A DNA stretch of 50,001 bases from Marinobacterium weihaiense. GTDB taxonomy: Bacteria; Pseudomonadota; Gammaproteobacteria; Pseudomonadales; Balneatricaceae. The translations under genes were made by a program, and so were the position numbers. The notes under the pieces were generated by a model. That model saw only the letters and a program-made list of their open reading frames with translations. It had not been told where the DNA came from and searched no databases. Shown piece after piece: positions 33,269 to 42,506 of this stretch. The first letter of the stretch is position 1. Each line of letters begins with the position of its first letter. Location: assembly GCF_019061305.1 (NCBI RefSeq), contig NZ_JAHQZT010000021.1, forward strand, positions 1 through 50,001. Direction: 5' to 3'.

Positions 33269-34420
33269 TCAAAGCGCTTCGATGTAGATGGCCGCCACTT
33301 CGTCGTCGGTCAGCTTACGCGGGTTGGTCAGGGCGCACACGTCCTTCTGGGCATTGCTGACCATGGTCGGGATGTCTTCCTCCTTCACGCCCAGTTCGCT
33401 CAGGCTCTGCGGGATACCGACATCATGGGACAGCTCTTCGATGGCGTCGATCGCCATGTAGGCGGCATCACGCTCGGACAGACCATCGGTCACTTCGCCC
33501 AGCGCAGCGGCGATGTCGGCGAAGCGCTCGGTGCGGGCCATCAGGTTGACGCGACAGACATGCGGCAGCAGCAAGGCGTTGCACACGCCGTGGGGCAGGT
33601 TGTAGAAACCGCCCAACTGGTGCGACATGGCATGTACGTAGCCCAGGCTGGCATTGTTGAATGCCATACCGGCCAAGTATTCCGCGTAGGCCATCTTGTC
33701 GCGGGCTTCCAGATCATCGCCGCGAGCAACCGCCTTGCGCAGGTACTGGCCGATCAGACTAATCGCCTGCAGGGCGCAGGCATCGGTAATCGGTGTGGCA
33801 GCGGTGGAGACATAGGCCTCAATGGCATGGGTCAGCGCATCCATGCCGGTGGCGGCGGTCAGAGCCGGAGGCATGTCGATCATCAGTTCCGGGTCGTTGA
33901 TCGCCACGTCCGGGGTAACGCGCCAGTCTACGATGGCCATCTTCACATGGTTGGAGCTGTTGGTGATGATGGTGAAACGGGTCATTTCGCTGGCGGTACC
34001 GGCGGTGGTGTTGATGGCAATATAGGGCGGCAGCGGCTGAGTCAGCTGGTCTAGCCCTTCGTAATCCTGAATCTGACCGCCGTTGGTGGCCAGGATACCG
34101 ATGCCTTTGCAGCAGTCATGCGCACTGCCGCCCCCCAGGGAGATCAACATGTCGCAGCCTTCCGCGCGATAGAGAGCGGTGCCTTCCTCCACGTTGTGAT
34201 CGGTGGGGTTGGGCACGGTGCCGTCGTAGACCGCACAGGCAATGTCGGCTTCCTCCAGCAGCTTGACGATGCGCGCGGTGTAACCGAGCTGGGTCATGCC
34301 GCCATCGGCTACCAGCAACGGCTTCTTGCCGCCCAGCATACCGACACGCTCGGCCAGGGCCGTCAGACAACCTGCGCCCATCAGGGAAACATTGGGTACA
34401 AAAAACGCTTCAGTCGCCAT
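33269..34420 (-). CDS. Iron-containing (group III) alcohol dehydrogenase
   Basis: A 383-residue metal-dependent alcohol dehydrogenase. The nucleotide-binding stretch LISLGGGSAHDCCKGIG is at about residues 92-108. Metal ligands are visible in GMDALTHAIEAYVS and in GYVHAMSHQLGGFYNLPHGVCNA. It resembles AdhB/methanol-dehydrogenase-type NAD-dependent enzymes that interconvert short-chain alcohols and aldehydes. I chose the ATG at 34420 because AAGGA is well spaced from it. It lies between hydB and hydG, has its own terminator (33205-33244) and a palindrome in its 185-base leader. It looks like an independently expressed insertion in the hydrogenase locus, perhaps tied to it by shared NAD(P)H balance. 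Confidence 0.9.
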   Translation of the reverse strand: MATEAFFVPNVSLMGAGCLTALAERVGMLGGKKPLLVADGGMTQLGYTARIVKLLEEADIACAVYDGTVPNPTDHNVEEGTALYRAEGCDMLISLGGGSAHDCCKGIGILATNGGQIQDYEGLDQLTQPLPPYIAINTTAGTASEMTRFTIITNSSNHVKMAIVDWRVTPDVAINDPELMIDMPPALTAATGMDALTHAIEAYVSTAATPITDACALQAISLIGQYLRKAVARGDDLEARDKMAYAEYLAGMAFNNASLGYVHAMSHQLGGFYNLPHGVCNALLLPHVCRVNLMARTERFADIAAALGEVTDGLSERDAAYMAIDAIEELSHDVGIPQSLSELGVKEEDIPTMVSNAQKDVCALTNPRKLTDDEVAAIYIEAL

Positions 34421-34548
34421 GTTCAAATCCTTGCATTGGGAGAATGATGTACCGCAGATGCGGCAGCAGACAGCCGCGTATCCACAGCCCTCAGACTACT
34501 CCGCGAAGGTGACATGTAAACGCTTGTCCAGCCGATTTTGCATCCGGG

Positions 34549-34560
34549 TGATCCGGATCA
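34549..34560. promoter_or_regulatory. 12-bp palindrome upstream of the iron alcohol dehydrogenase
   Basis: TGATCCGGATCA is a perfect 12-base palindrome, 129 bases before the dehydrogenase ATG and 46 bases after the hydB stop. It may be an operator for the dehydrogenase. No regulator gene is adjacent. Confidence 0.35.
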
Positions 34561-34605
34561 TGACTCGGGCGTGCAGGGGGGAACCCGGAGGACTTTTCAG
34601 GGTCA

Positions 34606-35697
34606 TCATTTCTCTGTGCGTGCTGGCTCCCGCCCCAACTGCAGCAGTACCTGTAGCGGATCGATACCCACCGGACACCAGCTGATGCAGCGTCCGCAGC
34701 CGGTACAGCCGCTGCGGCCGTACTGTTCCACCCAGCTGCCGAACTTGTGTGTCAGCCACTGGCGGTAGCGGCCCTTGGTATCGGGGCGGAAGTGGTGGCC
34801 GTGAATGTAACTGTGGCCTTCGCTGAAGCAGGAATCCCACTGGCGCTGGTGATCAGAGCTGCTGCCATCCAGTTCTGGCACTTCACTTTCACTGAAACAG
34901 AAACAGCTGGGGCAGACCGAGGTGCAATTGCCACAGCTGAGACAGGCGTCGGCCACGGTGTCCCAGGCCGGGTGTTGGCCCTGCTGAATCAGCTGCGCCG
35001 GGTCAAAGGCGGGCAGCTGGCGCAGCTGTCGGCAGGCATGCCGATGCTGGCTGTCGGCCAGGCGATGTTGGTCCTCGCGGGAGGGCTGCAATGGCAGCGC
35101 CGTCATGATCGCACGGCCCCGGTCACTGCCGGCGCGTAGCAGAAAACCATCGTCCAGTTCGGTCAGGGCCAGGTCGTAATCGGCTTCGGCGGCTGGCCCG
35201 TCTCCGGTGCTGGCGCAGAAGCAGGTATCCGCGGGGTGCGAGCAGTCCACGGCGATCAGCAGCAAGTCATCCCGCCGCTGACGGTAATAGGGATCAGCGG
35301 CAAAGTGCTGGTCCTGCAAAGCCAGTGCTGCCAGATCACAGCCGCGCACGCCGATTACGGCGGTGGGACGGGCGTCTGCAAGGACCTCTTCGAAGCGCAG
35401 GCTGCCATCGGTCTGCAAGGTCGAGCGCCACAGGGTTTCGCGCGGTGCGAAGGTCAGCGGCTTCAACGCCTGGGGACCGTTGGCCCAGCTGAACTGGCGT
35501 GGGCTGTCGGTCTGGATCAGGCGATATTCACCGGGGCGTTGCACCTGTTCGATCCCTGTGGGCAAGACGTCGGTATCGGCCAATGGTCGGTACAGAATGG
35601 CGTTGTCCACCACCTGTGGCCCGAGCACGGTATACCCGTGCCGGTGCAGGTGCTGGATAAGCTGCGGCAGGGCCGCGCGTGGCAGGTAGTCGTGCAT
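34606..35697 (-). CDS. hydB: Hydrogenase beta subunit, two [4Fe-4S] ferredoxin-type
   Basis: A 363-residue 4Fe-4S protein of the HydB/sulfhydrogenase beta (AsrA-like) family. Two cluster motifs are visible: CLSCGNCTSVCPSC at about residue 250 and CTGCGRCISWCP at about 331. The N-terminal domain contains VIGVRGCDLAALALQDQHF and DCSHPADTCFC. It carries electrons between hydrogenase modules. In group 3b loci hydB directly precedes hydG, but here an alcohol dehydrogenase gene intervenes. The 66-base gap upstream follows the stop of the GGDEF gene on the same strand, so the hydrogenase promoter must be there or inside that gene. Confidence 0.9.
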   Translation of the reverse strand: MHDYLPRAALPQLIQHLHRHGYTVLGPQVVDNAILYRPLADTDVLPTGIEQVQRPGEYRLIQTDSPRQFSWANGPQALKPLTFAPRETLWRSTLQTDGSLRFEEVLADARPTAVIGVRGCDLAALALQDQHFAADPYYRQRRDDLLLIAVDCSHPADTCFCASTGDGPAAEADYDLALTELDDGFLLRAGSDRGRAIMTALPLQPSREDQHRLADSQHRHACRQLRQLPAFDPAQLIQQGQHPAWDTVADACLSCGNCTSVCPSCFCFSESEVPELDGSSSDHQRQWDSCFSEGHSYIHGHHFRPDTKGRYRQWLTHKFGSWVEQYGRSGCTGCGRCISWCPVGIDPLQVLLQLGREPARTEK

Positions 35698-35763
35698 GCG
35701 TCGTCATCCACAGAAAGTCCCTGTCTTACGGTAGGCCCTGTCCGAGCGCCGCGCAAGCAGGGC

Positions 35764-37734
35764 TCAGCGACCCTTGACGCATACCCGGTTGCGGCCATCC
35801 TTCTTGGCGCGGTACATGGCACGGTCCGCGGCCTGGATCAGGCTGTCACCGGTGTCGGCATCCTCGGGGAATACGGCCAGACCAATGGAGACGGTGAGGC
35901 GAGGCATGTCGGTCCCCTGCCGGGTGGTCAGTCGCAGTGCCCGGATCCCTTCCAGCAAGCGCTGGGCGTAGGCTTCGGCGGCGTCCCGATCCGCTTCGGG
36001 CAGAATCAGGATGATCTCTTCTCCCCCGTACCGGCAGGCCACGTCACTTTCACGCACATGCTCGGCCATGTGGCGAGCCATGCCGCGCAGGGCCTGATCG
36101 CCGGCTTCATGGCCCAGTGAGTCATTGAGGCGCTTGAAATGGTCGATATCGATCATCATCAGGCTCAGCGGGCGCTGATGGCGGCGACTGCGCGCCAGTT
36201 CCTGTTCCAGGCGGTTGTGCAGGTAGCGACGGTTATAGAGCCCGGTCAGCGGATCACGGGTTGCCTCTTCCATCAACTGCTCGCGCAAGCTCAGGTTGGT
36301 CAGCGCCAGCGACAGGTGCTCGGTGAGAATCTGCAACACGGCGTCGACGGCAGTGTCGCCCTGTGGGGAGCGACCCAGCAGGATGACACCCAGCAGGTTA
36401 TTGTCGGAGCGCAGTGGCAGCGCGCGATGGATATCATGGCTGCCACTGGGGTCGTACACGTTGACTCGGCTCCAGGCGCTGGGATCATCCGGCAGTTGAA
36501 TGCGAGCGGCATGGTGAGAACCAATCAACGGAAAGCGCCCCCAGTGCAGCAGAATGTCCAGCTGGTGCTGATCGTCGACGCGGCACAGCACGCCCTCCAC
36601 CTGCGGCAGCTGTTGAGGCAGGTACTCGGACAGAGCGTCAATGATGTCTTGGCTGCACCGTGCCGCATGCAAGCGCGCATCCAGTTGTGCCATCAGGTTC
36701 AGCATGTGGTAGCGCTGCTGCAGTTCGGTTTGTACCTTTTCACGCTCGCTGATTTCACTACTGAGTGTACGGTTGGTGCGTATCAGCATCTGATGTGACT
36801 GTTTCAATCGGGCAGACCAGTAACGAAACAGATAAATGCCGAACAGGGACATGGCCGCAATCAGAATCACCAGAACGGTCATCAGCGCGTTGACCGAGTC
36901 GCGCACCAGCTGGGCCATGGGTTGCCAGATCTGGGCATCGCGACTGTAGGCGGCCACCATGATGGCGCGCTCGGTCAGGTGGGCACTAAACCAGGTAAAC
37001 AGCAGTGCCGTTGAAACCAGTACCAAAGCGACCACCAGAGTCTGGCGCAGGGCATTTTCGCTGTAGCGGCGTGCGACCCAGAACCCTGTCCGGTGTTGCC
37101 AGCGCCGCATGGTCGGGTCAAACAGCAGCAGCAGTGGCAGCACCAGCACTAGATTCTGCAACCAGAAGCCCAGCCACCAGCCTTCCCAGATCAGGTACAG
37201 GTCGGTTACATGGGCCTGGGTGGCATGGCTCCAGATGAAGGCCCCCACAGAGCTGAGGACCGCCGCGGCAAAGCTGATCAGGGCAAAGAGGGCAATATTG
37301 CCGAGGTGGCGGATCTGCATCGACTCCGGCAGCGAGCGATAGATCATGGCGATCAGAGCCAGCCCGAGTGGGTCTGAACAGGCAAACAGCATGGCCCATT
37401 CCACTGGCATCCCGTAATACACGGCGAGTACGAAGGTACTGCTCCAGGTGGGAATCGCTGCCCACCAGAAGCCGAACCAGAACAGCCAGAACATGCCCAA
37501 AATCAAAGGGGGGTAGAGGGTGACATGAAAGCGGTGACCGCTGAACTCGAACGGCATTGCACTCCAGTTCAGCTCTACGGCCGCCACGCCCAAGAGTACC
37601 GAGAGTCCCGTGCTGGTGAGCCACATCAACAGAATCAGGCGCATTAACATCGGGTCGCGGCCATGCAGCATGGCGGTCAGTTTCAGCTGACCGGTCAACA
37701 GGGTGGGGGCAGGGGTCGAGGGTGTAGTGTTCAT
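35764..37734 (-). CDS. Membrane diguanylate cyclase (N-terminal MASE-like sensor, GAF, GGDEF)
   Basis: A 656-residue signalling protein. Residues about 25-300 hold roughly eight membrane helices resembling a MASE1-type sensor. A linker helix follows to about 345, then a GAF-like domain (about 350-475) and a C-terminal GGDEF domain (about 485-650). The active-site loop is GGEEI at 570-574, an accepted variant of GGDEF. Five residues upstream the inhibitory-site RESD is intact, so it should make c-di-GMP and be feedback-inhibited. The signal is unknown. It lies upstream of the hydrogenase on the same strand with a 66-base gap, and no functional link is shown. Confidence 0.88.
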   Translation of the reverse strand: MNTTPSTPAPTLLTGQLKLTAMLHGRDPMLMRLILLMWLTSTGLSVLLGVAAVELNWSAMPFEFSGHRFHVTLYPPLILGMFWLFWFGFWWAAIPTWSSTFVLAVYYGMPVEWAMLFACSDPLGLALIAMIYRSLPESMQIRHLGNIALFALISFAAAVLSSVGAFIWSHATQAHVTDLYLIWEGWWLGFWLQNLVLVLPLLLLFDPTMRRWQHRTGFWVARRYSENALRQTLVVALVLVSTALLFTWFSAHLTERAIMVAAYSRDAQIWQPMAQLVRDSVNALMTVLVILIAAMSLFGIYLFRYWSARLKQSHQMLIRTNRTLSSEISEREKVQTELQQRYHMLNLMAQLDARLHAARCSQDIIDALSEYLPQQLPQVEGVLCRVDDQHQLDILLHWGRFPLIGSHHAARIQLPDDPSAWSRVNVYDPSGSHDIHRALPLRSDNNLLGVILLGRSPQGDTAVDAVLQILTEHLSLALTNLSLREQLMEEATRDPLTGLYNRRYLHNRLEQELARSRRHQRPLSLMMIDIDHFKRLNDSLGHEAGDQALRGMARHMAEHVRESDVACRYGGEEIILILPEADRDAAEAYAQRLLEGIRALRLTTRQGTDMPRLTVSIGLAVFPEDADTGDSLIQAADRAMYRAKKDGRNRVCVKGR

Positions 37735-37838
37735 GAAACCGCTCTTGCCTGGTGGGTCTTTAAGTTATAGCGAAATACGGTACGTTAATCACCCGTTTAT
37801 TGGAGAAATTGTTTCCCATCGGCAACTCTAATGATCGG

Positions 37839-37864
37839 GACGGTGGGAGCCGAGTCCCACCGTC
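37839..37864. terminator. 10-bp hairpin after the beta-lactamase-like gene
   Basis: GACGGTGGGA and TCCCACCGTC form a perfect 10-bp stem with a 6-base loop, 9 bases after the stop of the minus-strand serine hydrolase gene (37873). No U-run follows. Confidence 0.45.
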
Positions 37865-37872
37865 GCCGCTTT

Positions 37873-39213
37873 TCAGGGGTGCCGTGTGTCGGAGAGGTGA
37901 TCGATAATGGCCTGATAGGCAGGCAGGCTGATGCAGTCGTTGGCCGCGTTGGCCGCGATCGGGTGGGAAGCGAAGCGGGCGATGACGATCTCATTCTCGG
38001 GATCGATGTACAGGCTCTGGCCATGTACGCCCCGAGCCATGAAGGCACCCTGTTCGTTGCCGGTGGCCCACCACATGCTGCGGAAGGACCAGTCGGCGAG
38101 GCTGTCATCCAGCGGTTGTGCAAAGGCCGGATAATGGGCCCCGCTGCGGATGTCCGGCACCACGTCCGGGTGCAAGATCTGCTCGTCACCCAGCTTGCCG
38201 TTATTGCGCATCAGCTCGCCGAAACGGGCCAGGTCGCGCAGGCTGGCATTGAGACCGCCACCGGAAAACGGTGTGCCCAGTGCATCCACCTGAAACTGGG
38301 CGGCACGTTCCATGCCGATGCGGCTCCAGATACGTTCTTCAAGATAGTCGGCCACCGACATGCCGGTGACGCGGGCCACCAGCCAGCCGGCCACTTCGGT
38401 GTTGGCCGTGCGATAGGTAAAGCCCTCGCCGTGTTTGCCCAGCTTGCGCACCTGTGGCAGGTACTCGTAATAGCCGTGCGGCCCCTTGTAGCCCTTGGGC
38501 TTGGGGAGCGGGTTGCCGGCCGCAGAGAAGGCCCAGATTTCCGATTTCGGGTCGGCGTAGTGCTCATCGAAATCGATGCCGGTGGTCATGTTCAACACCT
38601 GACCGACCGTGGCGTCACCAAAGCCGGATTCAGCCAGTTCGGGAATGTAATGACTGACCGGCTGGTTCTCGTCCAGCTTGCCCCGCTTGACCAAGTCCAG
38701 CGCCAGGGTGCCGGCTACCGCCTTGGTCATCGACATCATCAGGTGCAGATCGTAGTCCTTGAAGTCGTCGCGGTAGGTTTCGTACACCACCTGGCCCTTA
38801 TGCAGGACAATAAGGCCGTCAGTGTAGGTTTGCGCCAGCATCTGCTCCCAGTTCAGGGGCGTATCGGAGCCCCAGGGCGTGATCGCCAACTCGGTCAGGC
38901 CGTCACTGAGCGCGTAAGACAATGCCATCGGCGCGGTATTGCGGCGGCTGACGCGGGTGACCGGCAGAAACTCGCTCATGTGGCGGACGCTGTAACGCAG
39001 TGCCGGGAAGCGGAAAAAGGAGCCGTCCGCCAGCTGTACACGGCGGTTTTCAGGTGGCGGGCTGCCCTGCATCCAGCCCATGTCGGTCGGGTTTGAAGCG
39101 GCGGCGGCCGGATAGGGGGTATCGGTCGGTGCCGCGCACTGGCTGGCCTGGGCAGGCAGCGCTGCAGCGCCCAGCAGGGCGGCCAGCAGCCAGCCGGATG
39201 TATTCAAGCGCAT
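37873..39213 (-). CDS. Exported beta-lactamase-family serine hydrolase
   Basis: A 446-residue protein with a signal peptide (residues 1-23, cleavage after AQA) and a class C beta-lactamase/esterase fold. The nucleophile motif is SMTK (S-x-x-K) near residue 174. The tyrosine motif is YRTAN near 275, and HGQSLYIDP lies near the C-terminus. Relatives include 6-aminohexanoate-dimer hydrolase and EstB-type esterases. An antibiotic-resistance role is not implied. It follows an SDR gene by 14 bases at the end of a catabolic operon, so ester or amide hydrolysis of the substrate or a conjugate is a reasonable guess. The protein would act in the periplasm. Confidence 0.87.
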   Translation of the reverse strand: MRLNTSGWLLAALLGAAALPAQASQCAAPTDTPYPAAAASNPTDMGWMQGSPPPENRRVQLADGSFFRFPALRYSVRHMSEFLPVTRVSRRNTAPMALSYALSDGLTELAITPWGSDTPLNWEQMLAQTYTDGLIVLHKGQVVYETYRDDFKDYDLHLMMSMTKAVAGTLALDLVKRGKLDENQPVSHYIPELAESGFGDATVGQVLNMTTGIDFDEHYADPKSEIWAFSAAGNPLPKPKGYKGPHGYYEYLPQVRKLGKHGEGFTYRTANTEVAGWLVARVTGMSVADYLEERIWSRIGMERAAQFQVDALGTPFSGGGLNASLRDLARFGELMRNNGKLGDEQILHPDVVPDIRSGAHYPAFAQPLDDSLADWSFRSMWWATGNEQGAFMARGVHGQSLYIDPENEIVIARFASHPIAANAANDCISLPAYQAIIDHLSDTRHP

Positions 39214-39227
39214 GGCGATTCCTCGGC

Positions 39228-39995
39228 TCAGAAGGTATTGGCGCGCACCATGGCGTCCATGCCGCCATCAATGAACAGTACCGAACCGTTCACGAATGCG
39301 GACTGATCGGAGAGCAAGAAATCCACCCCATCGGCGATTTCGTCCGGTACCCCGGCGCGGCCCATGGGTGCGACAAAGTTCTTCACGGCTTCACCGAAGC
39401 GGGCGTCATCCAGGGATGCCTTGTGCAGCGGCGTTTCCACGGCACCCGGCGCGATGATGTTCAGGCGCATGCCTCGCTTGCCCCATTCTACGGATTTGCG
39501 GCGGCCGAATACGGTCACGGCGTACTTGGAGGCGGCGTAGGCGGCGGAAGGGTTTGCACTCTCTTCGGCCAGCTGGTAAGCCTTGGCTTCGTCGCCTTCC
39601 AGCATGGCAGCGGCCATCGGGTGCGGTGTTGCCACCATGTGGCTGCCGGCTACGGAACCGATGATGACCGCCTTGCCGTTGCCACTGGCGGCCAGTGCGT
39701 CTTCCAGTCCGTCGAGGTATTCACTGACGCCGAAGTAGTTCACACCGACAATCAGGCCCACCGATGGTGCGGTCACGCCAACACCGGCACAGGCGACCAC
39801 GGCATCCAGTCGGTTGTTGCAGGCACTCAGGGTCTGCTCCACGGCCGCCTGGCGGCCCGCGGCACTGGACAGATCGGCATTGACATCGGCATCGCGCAGG
39901 TCAACACGAATCAGCGTATGGCCGGCGGCTTCCAGGTGGCGGCAGACGGCAGCGCCAATGCCGGAGGCGGCACCGGTAACAGCGATGGTAGACAT
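39228..39995 (-). CDS. SDR oxidoreductase, 3-alpha-hydroxysteroid dehydrogenase-like
   Basis: A 255-residue short-chain dehydrogenase. The cofactor motif is TGAASGIG at 7-14, the catalytic Ser is in VIIGSVAGS, and the Tyr-Lys pair is in YAASKYAVTVFGRRK. A long insertion before the YxxxK motif (about residues 120-155), the short D-V-N-A-D-L-S linker and the IIAPGAVETPL stretch resemble 3-alpha-hydroxysteroid dehydrogenase/carbonyl reductase of Comamonas. The true substrate may be any cyclic secondary alcohol or ketone. It has AAAGAGG upstream and lies between the MFS and serine-hydrolase genes on the same strand. Confidence 0.85.
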   Translation of the reverse strand: MSTIAVTGAASGIGAAVCRHLEAAGHTLIRVDLRDADVNADLSSAAGRQAAVEQTLSACNNRLDAVVACAGVGVTAPSVGLIVGVNYFGVSEYLDGLEDALAASGNGKAVIIGSVAGSHMVATPHPMAAAMLEGDEAKAYQLAEESANPSAAYAASKYAVTVFGRRKSVEWGKRGMRLNIIAPGAVETPLHKASLDDARFGEAVKNFVAPMGRAGVPDEIADGVDFLLSDQSAFVNGSVLFIDGGMDAMVRANTF

Positions 39996-40064
39996 GGTTG
40001 AATCCTCTTTTTATTGGTGTTTGGCTCGACTATGCAAGCGTTAAAACAGGGGCTCGACGTCCAA

Positions 40065-41387
40065 TTAGACTAGAGCGGCACGGGGTTCGGGCGTGCCCGG
40101 TCGCTGGCAGTATCCCACCATGAACAGCAGCCCCATGGCCAGTGCCGTGCTGATGCAACCGAGAAGCAGGGAGTAGCGCAGTGACTCCTCGCCCAACAGA
40201 GGCGCCATCAAATCGCTCAGCGCCCCCACGGCCAGGGGGCCGATGCCGACCCCCAGCAGGGTGACGATCACGGTTTGGCAGGCCATCGCCACGGCGCGGC
40301 TGTCCGGTGACACGATACGGGTGATCATGCTGAAACAGGGCCCGACCCACCAGACCGCAAAAAAGCCGTTCAGGGCGCACCAGATCATGGCGGTCGGAAT
40401 GCTGTAGCCTGCCAGCATGAAGGTGCTGGCGGCCGGCCACAGCAGGTAGGTGGCCATGGCCAGAATACCGATGGCGTGGCCGACCTGCGGAATCAGCAGC
40501 TGCCAGCGCGGGTGGGCGCTGATCAGACGGTCGGTGAACCAGCCACTGAACAGCATGCCCAGGGCCGCCGACCCGCCGCCGACAAAGCCGGCCAGAATGC
40601 CCGCCTGTTGCAGCTCCAGCCCGTGTGAGCGGACCAGAAAGGTAGCATTCCACATGCCGTAGGCGTTGGCGCCCAGCGTGCTCATGCCGGCGGCCAGAAT
40701 CAGGAAGCGGTAGGGCTTGAGTGCCCACAGCGACTGCAGCGTGGCCAGCAGTGACAGCGGCGCCTGAGGCTCGGCGACGGGATGATCCCAGGTACCGCGG
40801 CCTGGCTCGCGCATCAGCAGCATCACCACGGCAATCAGACAGGCCGGCAGGCCAACTACGATAAAGCCGGTGCGCCAGCCATAGAGATCCACCAGCCAGG
40901 CGCCGGCACTCATGGCCACAATGGCCGCCAGCGTCGGAGCAGTACTGTAGCAGCTGATGGCAAAGGCGCGACGGTTGACCGGGTACAGGTCGGCTATCAT
41001 CGAAATGGAGCTGGGGGTGACTGCCGACTCGCCGATGGCGACCAGCATGCGCGCCATCACCAGCAACATGAAGCCGGTGGCAAAGCCGCAGATGATGGTT
41101 GTGGCGCTCCAGAGCAGTGCACTGACCGCCAGTACGCGGGTGCGCGGCAAGCGGTCAGCCAGCCGGCCGGCTCCCAGCCCGAACAGGGCATAGACCCCGG
41201 CAAAGGCGAGCCCGGATACCAGACCCATGGCTGTATCACTGGCGTTGAACTCCTGCTTGATCGGCTCGATCATCACCGCCATGATCTGGCGTCCGATGAA
41301 GGTGTCGGTGTACAGCAGGGTGAGCAGGAGCAGCAGGCCGTGGCGACGCCAGGCGGGAATCGAGCGTGAGGCAGCGTGTTTCACCAC
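40065..41387 (-). CDS. MFS permease (Spinster-like)
   Basis: A 440-residue major facilitator with 12 predicted helices. The loop 2-3 motif is LGAGRLADRLPRTRVLA, and TDTFIGRQIMAVMIEPIKQEF lies in helix 1. The sequence is typical of Spinster-related permeases found in catabolic clusters for lipids, steroids and aromatics. It probably imports the growth substrate or exports intermediates. The start is GTG at 41387 with AAGGAGAG upstream. It lies 76 bases downstream of the aldolase gene and 69 bases upstream of the SDR gene, so it is plausibly part of the same operon. Confidence 0.86.
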   Translation of the reverse strand: MVKHAASRSIPAWRRHGLLLLLTLLYTDTFIGRQIMAVMIEPIKQEFNASDTAMGLVSGLAFAGVYALFGLGAGRLADRLPRTRVLAVSALLWSATTIICGFATGFMLLVMARMLVAIGESAVTPSSISMIADLYPVNRRAFAISCYSTAPTLAAIVAMSAGAWLVDLYGWRTGFIVVGLPACLIAVVMLLMREPGRGTWDHPVAEPQAPLSLLATLQSLWALKPYRFLILAAGMSTLGANAYGMWNATFLVRSHGLELQQAGILAGFVGGGSAALGMLFSGWFTDRLISAHPRWQLLIPQVGHAIGILAMATYLLWPAASTFMLAGYSIPTAMIWCALNGFFAVWWVGPCFSMITRIVSPDSRAVAMACQTVIVTLLGVGIGPLAVGALSDLMAPLLGEESLRYSLLLGCISTALAMGLLFMVGYCQRPGTPEPRAALV

Positions 41388-41463
41388 GGGTACTCTCCTT
41401 GTTGGTCAACAGGGCTGTCAACGGCAGCAACCGACCCTGTCCAGGCCGGTTGGTAGACGTTGT

Positions 41464-42492
41464 TCAGATCAGGCCCTTCTCCCGGGCCATGGTCAGTGCC
41501 AGATCTTCGATCATGTCTTCCTGACCGCCCACGGTGCCGCGACGGCCCAGCTCGACCAGGATGTCACGGGCCTGGATGCCGTACTTCTTCTCTGCGCGCT
41601 GGGCAAACAGCAGGAAGGAAGAGTAGACACCGGCGTACCCCAAGGTCAGAGCGTCGCGGTCAACGCGGATCGGCTGGTCCATGATCGGGAACACGCGATC
41701 TTCGGCCACATCCATGATTTTGTACAGGTCGATCCCGGTTTCGACGCCCATACGATCCAGCACGGCGCAGAACACTTCCAGCGGGGTGTTGCCGGCACCG
41801 GCACCCAGCCCCGCGACGGAGCCATCGATGCGGGACGCACCGGCATCGATCGCCGCCAGCGAGTTGGCGATGCCCATGCCCAGGTTGTGGTGGCCGTGGA
41901 AGCCGATCTCCACATTGGCGGGCAGTTCGGCACGCAGCAGGCCGATTTTGGCCGTCACTTCATCCGGCAGCATGTAACCGGCCGAGTCGGTGGCGTAAAT
42001 GCAGTTGGCGCCGTAGCTGACCATCAGCTTGGCCTGCTCCAGAATCTTCTCCGGGCTGACCATGTGCGCCATCATCAGGAAGCCGACGGTGTCCATTTCC
42101 ATCTTGGCGGCCATGCCGATGTGCTGCTCGGATACGTCCGCTTCGGTGCAGTGGGTCGCGACGCGAATGGTGGAGACGCCCAGATCCTTGGCCATGCGCA
42201 AATGATCCACCGTGCCGATCCCCGGCAACAGCAGGGCGGAGATTTTGGCGTTTTTCATCTTCGGAATGACGGCGCCCAGGTATTCTTCATCGCTGTGGGC
42301 GGGGAAGCCGTAGTTGACCGAGGTGCCGCCCAGGCCATCGCCGTGGGTGACTTCGATCAGTGGCATGCCCGCTTCGTCCAGGCCGGTGGCGATGTTGACC
42401 ATCTCGTCCAAGCTGATTTGGTGACGCTTGGCGTGCATGCCGTCACGCAGAGACATATCATGCAGCGTGACTTTTTTACCGTTCAGATTCAT
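41464..42492 (-). CDS. mhpE: 4-hydroxy-2-oxovalerate aldolase
   Basis: A 342-residue DmpG/BphI/MhpE-type aldolase. The TIM-barrel metal site is visible in [15 protein letters not shown] (Arg-Asp pair) and in [11 protein letters not shown]. The C-terminal communication domain runs from about residue 280. It splits 4-hydroxy-2-oxo acids into pyruvate and an aldehyde, which is channelled to the partner dehydrogenase. Length and motifs are complete. It lies 14 bases after the acetaldehyde dehydrogenase gene. Homologues acting on longer chains (HsaF, TesG) are known from steroid degradation, so the chain length of the aldehyde is open. Confidence 0.94.
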   Translation of the reverse strand: MNLNGKKVTLHDMSLRDGMHAKRHQISLDEMVNIATGLDEAGMPLIEVTHGDGLGGTSVNYGFPAHSDEEYLGAVIPKMKNAKISALLLPGIGTVDHLRMAKDLGVSTIRVATHCTEADVSEQHIGMAAKMEMDTVGFLMMAHMVSPEKILEQAKLMVSYGANCIYATDSAGYMLPDEVTAKIGLLRAELPANVEIGFHGHHNLGMGIANSLAAIDAGASRIDGSVAGLGAGAGNTPLEVFCAVLDRMGVETGIDLYKIMDVAEDRVFPIMDQPIRVDRDALTLGYAGVYSSFLLFAQRAEKKYGIQARDILVELGRRGTVGGQEDMIEDLALTMAREKGLI

Positions 42493-42506
42493 ATCGTAAT
42501 TCTCCG

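Noticed and set aside
37873-39213. Beta-lactamase resistance gene
   Set aside because: The fold is shared, but the surroundings are catabolic and the motifs (SMTK, YRTAN, HGQ) fit esterase/amidase relatives at least as well.
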